A DNA stretch of 14,520 bases from Dehalococcoidia bacterium UBA2158 (lineage in GTDB: Bacteria > Chloroflexota > Dehalococcoidia > Lucifugimonadales > UBA3495), in assembly GCA_002328185.1 (NCBI GenBank), contig DCWQ01000004.1:1-14520 (forward strand). Reading direction: 5' to 3'. Shown here in pieces: positions 6,950 through 13,622 of this stretch. How positions within the stretch are numbered: position 1 is the first letter of the stretch; each line of letters opens with the position of its first letter. The notes below the pieces were generated by a model. That model was not told where the DNA came from. It saw nothing but the letters and a program-made list of their open reading frames with translations, and did not search any database. A program made the position numbers and the translations under genes.

Positions 6950-7825
6950 ATGGATATAGGCATAGGGCTGCTAATGACCCAGCACGACTTTAACACCATC
7001 GACCTGGCCCGAAAGGTTGAGGAACTGGGCTTCGAATCGCTCTGGGCGCCGGAACACGGCATAATCCCCATAGATTTCAAGGTGGACCCACCCCTCGGCC
7101 GGCAAGGCGGGGTGCCCAGGTTCTACACGGAGGGCGGTATCAATCAGATCATCGACCCGCTCATCTTCTTGGCCGGGGCCGCCAGTGTCACCAAGAAGAT
7201 CAAACTTGGCACCGGTATCTGCCTGGTGCCGGAACGCAACCCCATCCGCCTGGCCAAAGAGGTGGCCACCCTGGACCACATATCCGGCGGCCGATTCTTG
7301 TTCGGCATTGGCGCCGGTTGGCTAAGGGGCGAGTCGGAGGTCCTCGGAGTGGACTTTCCCCACCGCTGGAAGCAGACCCGGGAATACGTAGACGTGATGA
7401 AGCAGCTTTGGACCACCGAGGTCACCGAATATCACGGCGAATACATCGACTTTCCGCCGTTGATTTGCGCCCCTAAGCCGGTGCAGAAGCCACACCCGCC
7501 TATCTTTGTGGGTGGCGAACTGGAAAGCGCCGCCCGCCGCATCGCCCGCTACGGCGACGGTTGGCTCCCCAGGGCCCGCAACACCTCGCAGTATGAAGAC
7601 CCGGACAAACTGTCCGGCGCCCGCAGACACATCGAAGACTTGATGACCCAGCAGGGCCGTGATGCCTCGGCTTTCAACATCACCATGTGGGACGCGCCCC
7701 TAGACCGGGAGATGAACCGGCGGTTCTCCGATGCAGGGGCCAACCGAGTGGTCCACATGCTGAACACCGCCGACGAGAAGTCGGCCCACGAAGCCATAGA
7801 GAAGGTCGCCGAAGCAGTTTTGTGA
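6950..7825 (+). CDS. LLM-class F420/FMN-dependent oxidoreductase
   Basis: 291-residue luciferase-superfamily TIM-barrel enzyme, shorter and of a different subgroup from the LLM protein at 2060. It resembles the F420-dependent group of about 280-300 residues. Visible landmarks are ARKVEELGFESLWAPEH (20-36), KIKLGTGICLVPERNPIRLAKEVATLDHISGGR, and FGIGAGWLRGESEVLGVDF, which is strongly typical of that group. PKPVQKPHPPIFVGG and the YGDGWLP segment follow. It probably transfers hydride or inserts oxygen using a deazaflavin or FMN; the cofactor is not certain from sequence. The start ATG 6950 has AGGTGA immediately upstream (6941-6946) at short spacing. It ends in TGA, which confirms that the organism uses UGA as an ordinary stop. 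The OsmC-like gene begins 63 bp later. Confidence 0.92.
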   Translation: MDIGIGLLMTQHDFNTIDLARKVEELGFESLWAPEHGIIPIDFKVDPPLGRQGGVPRFYTEGGINQIIDPLIFLAGAASVTKKIKLGTGICLVPERNPIRLAKEVATLDHISGGRFLFGIGAGWLRGESEVLGVDFPHRWKQTREYVDVMKQLWTTEVTEYHGEYIDFPPLICAPKPVQKPHPPIFVGGELESAARRIARYGDGWLPRARNTSQYEDPDKLSGARRHIEDLMTQQGRDASAFNITMWDAPLDREMNRRFSDAGANRVVHMLNTADEKSAHEAIEKVAEAVL

Positions 7826-7888
7826 CGGTGTTTTGATCGCTAAAGACCCTGTGCGTTTTGGATTCGTAACAAGATTAAGGAGTGACAC

Positions 7889-8398
7889 ATGACAACCGTG
7901 TCCGGCCCTAATTACGACCCATTTCAAGGCGGCGGCAGCAGCCGGTCCATGGTCATCGGATGCGAAGTCAACGACCTGGGGAACATGTTGCGGAGAGCCA
8001 CGGTTGGCGGTTTCGAAATAATGTGCGACGAACCTGAAACCATAGGCGGCAATGGAACAGCGCCTCCTCCACTGCATTACTTCGCCGCTTCCATCTTGTT
8101 TTGAGAGATGACCCAGATTGAGAGGTACTCTCAATTGATAAAGGTGAACATCACCAAGGTTCGAGCCAAAGCTGCCGTACACTTCGACATCTCAGGCTCA
8201 GTATTGGCAGGCACTATCAAAGCCGGGGCGCCTAAAGTGGAAACCAGGTACGAGATAGAATCGCCGGATTACCCTATCAAGGTCGCAGCCATGTTACGCA
8301 ACGCGAAAAACGGTTGCTGAGTGAGAGCCGCAGTTGCCAATCCGACTCCGTTTGAGGAAACATTGACTCTAAATGGTAAGTCGTTTGTTCTGGACTAA
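7889..8398 (+). CDS. OsmC-family protein, predicted selenoprotein (in-frame UGA at the catalytic Cys)
   Basis: Read as one frame this is a 169-residue OsmC/Ohr-fold protein, a family of thiol-dependent organic hydroperoxide reductases. The start is secure: AAGGAG (7877-7882) sits 6 nt before ATG. The N-terminal half gives FEIMCDEPETIGGNGTAPPPL and HYFAASILF, the family's GG-x-G-x-x-P-P-L and helix. An in-frame UGA (8102-8104, codon 72) then falls 11 residues after the family Pro, exactly where the peroxidatic Cys stands (compare P-E-E-L...C in OsmC). Translation resumes as EMTQIERYSQLIKVNITKVRAKAAVHFD. A SECIS-like hairpin follows the UGA. A second in-frame UGA (8318-8320, codon 144) follows Cys143 in NAKNGC, and OsmC-like sequence continues (VRAAVANPTPFEE, then TLNGKSF) to the TAA at 8396. 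The first UGA is well supported as Sec; the second is unresolved, so the protein may end at residue 143. The alternative is a pseudogene. Confidence 0.75.
8102..8135 (+). promoter_or_regulatory. Bacterial SECIS-like element (UGA plus stem-loop)
   Basis: After the UGA at 8102-8104 comes a perfect 8-bp stem, attgagag (8117-8124) with ctctcaat (8128-8135), and a GUA loop. If the top G-C pair opens, the apex is GGUAC. The GGU apex begins 19 nt after the UGA. The Escherichia coli fdhF element, as I recall it, has a GGU apex about 18 nt after its UGA, and bacterial SECIS elements require the loop within a few tens of bases of the UGA with G at the loop's start. The element lies inside the coding sequence, as is normal in bacteria. 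It would be bound by SelB; no sel genes lie in the window. Confidence 0.72.
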
Positions 8399-8455
8399 AT
8401 GTCCCCATCCTTTCTTTTTCGAATGCACAATACTGAACATAGGCAAGGATTGATC

Positions 8456-9073
8456 ATGGCTCAGGATTCTCTTCGTCCATTGGCTAGCGAAACGTCGATC
8501 CTCAAGACTATCGAATCGCTTACTCAGAGGAACATAAACGCATTGGTGGTAGGCAGTACAGACGAGGCATTAAGGCTTCTTGTGACTTTGGTTCCCAGCG
8601 GTTCGGAAGTGTATTGTGGTACATCAGAAACGCTAGACAGCATTGGTTTCCCAGAATATATCCACAATAACCCGGACTATCGAAGTTTGGATCGGGAGTT
8701 TCAATCGGAATCCGAACCGCAAAACAGACTAGAACTTCGTCGCCTATCATCAACATCGGAATATTACATAGGCAGCGTTCAGGCGATATCAGAAACGGGA
8801 GAAGTAGTCGTCGCTAGTTCCTCTGGCAGCCAAATTGGTGCATATGCTTTCGGTGCGAAGCATGTCGTATTAGTTGCGGGGACCCAAAAGATCTGTCCAT
8901 CTCTCAGCGATGCAATTTCGAGAGTCCGTGGGTATTCCACCGACAAACATGATGAATGGTTAGCAGAGAAAGGCATTGGCCCAACGCCAATCGGCAAGCT
9001 CCTTATATTGGAGCAGGAGTCACAGATTGGTAGAATTACCGTCCTGTTGGTCAAAGATGATCTAGGATGGTGA
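8456..9073 (+). CDS. LUD-domain protein (LutC/YkgG-like, DUF162)
   Basis: 205-residue protein of the LUD fold, the domain found in LutB/LutC of lactate utilisation and in many stand-alone proteins of unknown role. Recognisable features are EVYCGTSETLDSIGF (51-65), then RRLSSTSEYYIGSVQAISETGEVVVASSSGSQIGAYAFGAKHVVLVAGTQKI (95-146, in parts), followed by SDAISRVRGY (151-160). The ending VLLVKDDLGW is typical for the family. No iron-sulfur Cys motif is present, so it is not LutB. An earlier ATG at 8399 in the same frame is rejected: ATG 8456 has AAGGAT (8445-8450) at 6-nt spacing, and the family N-terminus aligns there. It begins 57 nt after the far UAA of the OsmC-like gene and is probably co-transcribed with it. 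Confidence 0.88.
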   Translation: MAQDSLRPLASETSILKTIESLTQRNINALVVGSTDEALRLLVTLVPSGSEVYCGTSETLDSIGFPEYIHNNPDYRSLDREFQSESEPQNRLELRRLSSTSEYYIGSVQAISETGEVVVASSSGSQIGAYAFGAKHVVLVAGTQKICPSLSDAISRVRGYSTDKHDEWLAEKGIGPTPIGKLLILEQESQIGRITVLLVKDDLGW

Positions 9074-9082
9074 CCACTTGTA

Positions 9083-9214
9083 CCGCATTTGATAAATCTC
9101 GCCTGACCACTTTCAATTCTCAGGACATGGCGAAAGACGTTGGACCCACGGCATCAGCCTTAGAAACTATGCTCTGCAGGCCTTCGCCCTCTGAACCTTT
9201 GGCATCTGATGTGA
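9083..9214 (-). pseudogene. Relic of a ThDP decarboxylase C-terminus
   Basis: On the minus strand this stretch reads SEGEGLQSIVSKADAVGPTSFAMS before a TGA. It aligns with SERDGLSIIVSKVEAIGPSSFAMD of the intact decarboxylase beta subunit at 13050-13622. Plus-strand nucleotides also align over about 80 bases (9125-9210 against 13117-13202) at roughly two thirds identity, by eye. Similarity stops abruptly near 9214, where AT-rich non-coding sequence starts. Only the last quarter of a gene remains, so it cannot function. The divergence means it was a separate paralogue, not a recent copy of the intact gene. Confidence 0.65.
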
Positions 9215-9264
9215 ATATGATTATTACCACCGTAAATAATGTTTCAGTTATTTATCAATTTTTG

Positions 9265-9293
9265 TTGACTTAAATACAAAATTTGATTATCCT
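9265..9293 (+). promoter_or_regulatory. Promoter of the ABC transporter module
   Basis: TTGACT (9265-9270), a 17-bp spacer and TATCCT (9288-9293) lie in a clearly AT-rich stretch about 95 bp upstream of the substrate-binding lipoprotein gene. No other good candidate is seen between 9215 and 9389. The rest of this gap holds no gene. Confidence 0.55.
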
Positions 9294-9389
9294 CCGTCGG
9301 ATGGAAAGCCGAGCAACTAAGACTGCGTCTCACGCATCTAGTTAAAGACAATCAGCTTTACTCTAAACTAATCACAGCTTGGGGGGGAA

Positions 9390-11072
9390 ATGACCAGGTA
9401 CCGATTACTCCGGATTCCTTTTATCGTTGCAACTCTTACAGCGTTTATGCTGATTCTAGCGTCAGCCTGTAGTTCATCTTCAGACTCCGTTGAGTCAACA
9501 AGTAGCAGCAGTAGCAGCACATCGGCTACCAGTGTGCCTGCCGCTACGGCCGCCCCTGCGACTTCCGTTCCGGTAGTGGTCAAACCTCAAGGTAAATTAA
9601 CGGTCGCCCTGACAGACTTGGGGAACGAAACACCTAGTGTTTGGCAAGAATACGCCTTCGGCAAATCCTATATGAGGATGTTGTTCGATGCGTTCAACGG
9701 TACGAACGATGCCGGCGAGATGGACAAAGGAAACGGCGCCTCCAAAGAATGGAGTATGAGTGAAGACGCCCAAACGTGGTCTTTCACATTGCGCGAGAAC
9801 ATCAAATTCCATAACGGAGACCCGTTAACCGCAGAGGACGTCAAGTTTTCTATCGGATTGATGACTAGTGAAGATAGTGTTGCGTCATACAAAACTAAAG
9901 TCACAGCTTCGATCCAAGATGCAGAGAATCAAATCACCATTGTGTCCCCCTACGAGATCGTTATAAAAACCTCTAAACCTGCAGCATATCTGAACTGGGA
10001 TCTTTCAGACATCCAGGGTGTAGAAGGTTTAGTACAGCCCAAAAATTACACCGAGACAGTCGGGATAGAAGAATTTGCGAATGACCCTATCGGCAGCGGT
10101 CCTTATAAATGGGTGGACCAGCGCAAAGGCGATTTCATGGAATTCGAAGCCATGGACAAACACTGGCGGGTCGGAGTTCCTAAATTTAAAACTTTCATCT
10201 TCAGAGTGATCCCAGAGGAGAGTACCAGGATTGCGGCACTCAAAGCCGATGAAGTAGACGTGATATCTGTCTCTCGAGAAAGGGCTCCTCAACTCGAGAA
10301 GGATGGGCAAAAGATCTTCAGCAAAGTCGGCGCGAGTGTCTTAGGACTATATTTCCACGAACAATACCTTGATGAGTCGGTTTGGAAAGATATCCGAGTC
10401 AGAGAAGCATTTAACTTGGCGATAAATCGTGACGAATTATGTGAATTCGTATTCGCAGGGCAGTGCACTCCGGCCTCAGTCTATCCGTGGCCGGATATCG
10501 CTCCGGGAACAGACAACTCTCTAAAGGCGCTACCATATGATCCCGAGAGGGCAAAAGCGCTTCTCAGCGACGCCGGCTATGATGGGGCTGAGGTGGCAAT
10601 CAGGTCCTACCCCAGGGCTGATGTACCAGAAGGCCCAAGATTCATTGAAGCAGTTGCCGGTTACCTAGACGCAGTAGGGATCAATACCAAAATCATACCG
10701 ACTGAATACGCTTCATATCGCAAAGAGCGGCTTGCGCATACTTTGAATAACGGCAGCGGATATCTGGCTGCTCCAAACAGGCCTCTTGCCGGATTCCAGG
10801 GCGTTATGAGAGTGTTAAACCACTCGGAAGGCGCATTCACTTCTACAAAAGACCCGGAGATCGATCGACTAATGGAAGCTTGGGAAGCTACCATAACCGA
10901 GGCTGACTCCTTGGCAGCAAGCGTGGCTCTTTACACATACATGTATAACCAATTCACCCACCTCACCTGTTGTAATATGAGCATCTCATACGCAACAAAC
11001 GATCAGGTTGACTCTTGGGACCTCGGTAAGAGGGTCTGGGACGACGGATTTACCAACCTATACCAACCGTAA
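9390..11072 (+). CDS. Peptide/nickel-type ABC transporter substrate-binding lipoprotein (SBP family 5)
   Basis: 560-residue extracytoplasmic solute-binding protein of the DppA/OppA family, which delivers oligopeptides or other ligands to an ABC permease. It has an N-terminal lipoprotein signal: basic MTRYRLLR, a hydrophobic stretch (about 11-24) and lipobox LASAC with the lipidated Cys at 27. A Ser/Thr/Ala-rich linker (28-65) follows, as in exported lipoproteins of Chloroflexota. The family-5 signature is at 121-156 (WSMSEDAQTWSF, then LRENIKFHNGDPLTAEDVKFSI). Further landmarks are the GSGPYKW segment and VREAFNLAINRDEL. The start has a run of seven G residues (9381-9387) as its ribosome-binding site, only 2-3 nt from the ATG. 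The gene is followed by an intercistronic hairpin and two permease genes. The ligand cannot be assigned from sequence. Confidence 0.93.
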   Translation: MTRYRLLRIPFIVATLTAFMLILASACSSSSDSVESTSSSSSSTSATSVPAATAAPATSVPVVVKPQGKLTVALTDLGNETPSVWQEYAFGKSYMRMLFDAFNGTNDAGEMDKGNGASKEWSMSEDAQTWSFTLRENIKFHNGDPLTAEDVKFSIGLMTSEDSVASYKTKVTASIQDAENQITIVSPYEIVIKTSKPAAYLNWDLSDIQGVEGLVQPKNYTETVGIEEFANDPIGSGPYKWVDQRKGDFMEFEAMDKHWRVGVPKFKTFIFRVIPEESTRIAALKADEVDVISVSRERAPQLEKDGQKIFSKVGASVLGLYFHEQYLDESVWKDIRVREAFNLAINRDELCEFVFAGQCTPASVYPWPDIAPGTDNSLKALPYDPERAKALLSDAGYDGAEVAIRSYPRADVPEGPRFIEAVAGYLDAVGINTKIIPTEYASYRKERLAHTLNNGSGYLAAPNRPLAGFQGVMRVLNHSEGAFTSTKDPEIDRLMEAWEATITEADSLAASVALYTYMYNQFTHLTCCNMSISYATNDQVDSWDLGKRVWDDGFTNLYQP

Positions 11073-11078
11073 TCTAAA

Positions 11079-11113
11079 TTAACGGCCCTGGAGAGATTCT
11101 CCAGGGCCGTTAA
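11079..11113 (+). other. Intercistronic 16-bp perfect hairpin
   Basis: The arms 11079-11094 and 11098-11113 are perfectly complementary over 16 bp with a 3-nt GAT loop, starting 7 bp after the binding-protein stop. No T-run follows on the plus strand. A stem this strong between a binding-protein gene and its permeases fits a leaky terminator or a 3'-end stabiliser that keeps binding-protein mRNA in excess; which of the two cannot be told from sequence. Confidence 0.7.
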
Positions 11114-11170
11114 AACATCTAATTCAGATCCCACATCCTTGACTAGCCAAACAATGATGTTAACTGCCTT

Positions 11171-12088
11171 ATGCAGCGATACATAATTAGGCGCATTGGA
11201 GAGGCCGTACTAGCCCTCCTCGCCCTGTCTATTATCATATTCCTGATGGTACGGCTCACAGGAGACCCTGCACTCTTAATGCTGCCACCAGATGCTGGCA
11301 AAGAGGCATTAGAAGACCTAAGGCACTCCATGGGAGTAGATAAACCTTTGGTCGTCCAATATGGTCTATTCATCCGAGATTACAGTACAGGCAGTTTCGG
11401 CGATTCTTTGCGGAGTAAATCGCCAGTCTCAGAGCTGATTAAAGACCGATTACCCAATTCCATGAAGCTTGTCGGGGTCGCTGCTTTAATAGTAATCCTG
11501 ATATCCATCCCACTGGGAGTTCTGTCAGCCGTCTATAAGGGTACGTTAATCGATACAACCTGTACTGGAATAGCCGTACTAGGGCAGGCCATACCAGTCT
11601 TCTGGCTAGGGATGTTATTAATCCAAGTCTTCACTGTGAGCCTGGGTTGGCTCCCTAGTTCCGGGATGGGCGGGTTTACACACTACATCATGCCCGCATT
11701 TAGCTTAGGCTTCTTTACAGTAGCAGCGATCACTAGATTGCTTCGCTCTAGCCTATTAGAAGCACTTGATAGTGAATACATCAAGCTTGCCCGTATTAAG
11801 GGATTATCGGAATTCATCATTGTATGGAAACACGCGTTAAGAAATTCCCTAATTAGCGTAGTTACACTAGGTGGCATTTATATAGCCATCCTGATTACCC
11901 TGGGCATTTTGGTAGAGGTTGTGTTTGCCTGGCCAGGAATGGGGCGTCTTTTGTACCAAGGAATCGTATTTAGGGATTTCCCTGTAGTTCAAGCAGTAGT
12001 GATGATTTCTGCTGGTATCGTAATCACAACTAGCTTGGTCGTTGACATAGCCTACGCATATCTCGACCCGCGAATTAGGCTTCAATAA
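11171..12088 (+). CDS. ABC transporter permease, DppB/OppB type
   Basis: 305-residue inner-membrane permease of the peptide/nickel ABC family. A first membrane segment lies at about 9-29, followed by the typical extracytoplasmic stretch (LTGDPALLMLPPDAGKEALE) and a SFGDSL element (75-80). More hydrophobic segments lie near 100-122, 133-158, 172-190, 228-252 and 275-297. The cytoplasmic EAA loop that docks the ATPase is seen at about 196-222 (LLEALDSEYIKLARIKG onwards). The C-terminus YLDPRIRLQ is standard for DppB. The start ATG 11171 gives the canonical N-terminus MQRYIIRRI; no clear ribosome-binding site precedes it. The second permease begins 2 nt after its stop, so the two are coupled. 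Confidence 0.93.
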   Translation: MQRYIIRRIGEAVLALLALSIIIFLMVRLTGDPALLMLPPDAGKEALEDLRHSMGVDKPLVVQYGLFIRDYSTGSFGDSLRSKSPVSELIKDRLPNSMKLVGVAALIVILISIPLGVLSAVYKGTLIDTTCTGIAVLGQAIPVFWLGMLLIQVFTVSLGWLPSSGMGGFTHYIMPAFSLGFFTVAAITRLLRSSLLEALDSEYIKLARIKGLSEFIIVWKHALRNSLISVVTLGGIYIAILITLGILVEVVFAWPGMGRLLYQGIVFRDFPVVQAVVMISAGIVITTSLVVDIAYAYLDPRIRLQ

Positions 12089-12090
12089 CA

Positions 12091-12987
12091 ATGGATAACA
12101 GCTTAGAAAGCGCCGCGATAAAGCCGGTAAAGGCGAGCCTTTTGCCTAAAGTACTTGCAGGCTTAAAAGGCGCGCCATACATCCCTTTATTCATAATAGT
12201 AGTGTTCGTTTTATGCGCCATCCTAGCAAACTTAATCACTACCCAAGATGTATATTCGGTTCAATTACCTAACCGTCTAATCCCGCCATTTTGGCTAGAA
12301 GGTGGATCATTAAATCATCTCCTCGGAACTGACCCATTAGGACGCGACATACTTACGCGAATCATATTTGGAGCTAGGGTATCGGTCATAATCGCGATTA
12401 CGGCTTTAACTATCGGTGGTGGAATCGGAACTTTGGTTGGATTGACCGCCGGATTCTACGGCGGAAAGATAGACACCATCTTGATGAGGTTCGCAGATAT
12501 CACGCTGGCATTCCCCCTGATTTTATTCGCCATCTTACTGGTGATGGTCTTGGGCCCTAGCATGATGAATGTGATTATAGCTATATCTTTGGTCTTGTGG
12601 GCTCGTTACGCGCGTGTTATCCGGGGCGAAGTCCTAGGCTTGATGCAACGCGATTTCATAGCGAGGGCTAAGGTATCTGGCGCTTCTGATTGGCGTATCA
12701 TGATGCGTCATCTTTTACCAAACGTAATGCCGACTTTGATAGTCTTACTTACCCTCCAGGTCGGCTGGGTCATAATCGTGGAGGCATCATTGAGTTTCCT
12801 TGGCGCCGGCATACCGCCCCCTACTCCAGCTTGGGGTTCCATGTTGGCGGACGGGAGAGAATACGTTTCGACTGCCTGGTGGGTAACAACCGCACCAGGG
12901 GTAGCGATAATGCTTGTGGTTTTGGCTTTTAACTTAGCCGGAGATTGGCTGAGGGAACGTTTAGATCCAAAGCAACGTGGCATCTAA
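12091..12987 (+). CDS. ABC transporter permease, DppC/OppC type
   Basis: 298-residue partner permease. A cytoplasmic N-terminal tail (1-29) and membrane segment (30-50) lead to the DppC hallmark LLGTDPLGRDILTRIIFGAR (77-96, in parts). Hydrophobic segments follow near 97-121, 136-156, 158-175, 212-232 and 268-285. The EAA loop is at about 181-211 (VLGLMQRDFIARAKVSGASD, then WRIMMRHLLPN). ASLSFLGAGIPPPTPAWGSML and the terminal GDWLRERLDP are family signatures. It starts 2 nt after the DppB-type stop. No ATPase (DppD/DppF) gene follows: the next genes lie on the opposite strand, so the transporter must borrow ATPases encoded elsewhere. A weak inverted repeat (tcattg/caatga, 13008-13042) lies between it and the convergent decarboxylase operon. 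Confidence 0.93.
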   Translation: MDNSLESAAIKPVKASLLPKVLAGLKGAPYIPLFIIVVFVLCAILANLITTQDVYSVQLPNRLIPPFWLEGGSLNHLLGTDPLGRDILTRIIFGARVSVIIAITALTIGGGIGTLVGLTAGFYGGKIDTILMRFADITLAFPLILFAILLVMVLGPSMMNVIIAISLVLWARYARVIRGEVLGLMQRDFIARAKVSGASDWRIMMRHLLPNVMPTLIVLLTLQVGWVIIVEASLSFLGAGIPPPTPAWGSMLADGREYVSTAWWVTTAPGVAIMLVVLAFNLAGDWLRERLDPKQRGI

Positions 12988-13049
12988 CAACACCAAATCC
13001 ATGAATCTCATTGTCGGCAAGTTCAGGCTGTAGCGCCAATGAAATGCAC

Positions 13050-13622
13050 CTAACAGCGAACTCGTCCCTGTATATTCCGAGCGAACTCGAAACGATTCTC
13101 CAACAGGTTTATGTCCATGGCGAAGGACGATGGTCCGATTGCCTCCACTTTAGACACGATGATTGATAGGCCATCGCGCTCCGAGGCCTCTGCAAAAGCC
13201 TGCTCTGCAGCTTCAACGGTATCGGCAAGTGTCACGTGCTCAGCACCAGCCTTCTCGGCGATGCCTGCGAGGTCAGTGCCTGTCCCAGTGGCTGTAGGGA
13301 ACCCACCAACTGACAACAGGCTCTCGTTATCAAATATCCAGTGGGTCAAGTTTGGTGGCCGGTAACGGGCGAGGGTACTAAGCGATCCCAAGTTCATCAA
13401 AACTGAACCATCCCCATCCAGCACGGTGACCTTCTCCTTCGGCAATGACACCGCCAGACCCAAGCCCATAGACGAAGCGAGGCCCATACCGTGCTCCAGG
13501 TAGAAGAAGTTAGGCTGGTGGCCCAGGTTATATAGCTCCACCGCCACTGCCCCCATGATTGTCACAGCCACCTGGCTTTTCAGGCGGGGATAGACCGCCT
13601 TCAATGCATCTTCTCGTAGCAT
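13050..13622 (-). CDS. ThDP-dependent decarboxylase, beta (cofactor-binding) subunit; sulfopyruvate/phosphonopyruvate decarboxylase type
   Basis: 190-residue thiamine-diphosphate-binding subunit. The ThDP/Mg motif is clear: LDGDGSVLMNLG with GDG at 70-72, and Asn99 26 residues later in FDNES. The MGLASSMGLGLAVS helix (46-59) and EHGMG are shared with sulfopyruvate decarboxylase beta (ComE) and phosphonopyruvate decarboxylase C-terminal domains. These enzymes convert 3-sulfo- or 3-phosphonopyruvate to the corresponding acetaldehyde; the substrate is not distinguishable here. The start is taken at ATG 13622, not the upstream GTG 13634, whose codons form the ribosome-binding site GGGAGGA. The start overlaps the alpha stop by one base (TGATG), indicating translational coupling. 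A degraded homologous C-terminus lies at 9083-9214. Confidence 0.88.
   Translation of the reverse strand: MLREDALKAVYPRLKSQVAVTIMGAVAVELYNLGHQPNFFYLEHGMGLASSMGLGLAVSLPKEKVTVLDGDGSVLMNLGSLSTLARYRPPNLTHWIFDNESLLSVGGFPTATGTGTDLAGIAEKAGAEHVTLADTVEAAEQAFAEASERDGLSIIVSKVEAIGPSSFAMDINLLENRFEFARNIQGRVRC

Noticed and set aside
7826..8398. A reassigned genetic code (UGA = Trp) to explain the OsmC-like gene
   Set aside because: Other genes here end in UGA (for example the LLM gene ending at 7825 and the LUD gene at 9073) and use UGG for Trp throughout.
9067..9273. A 68-codon plus-strand open frame after the LUD gene
   Set aside because: Its resemblance to another plus-strand open frame at 13111 is only the antisense of the shared decarboxylase C-terminus; the coding signal is on the minus strand.
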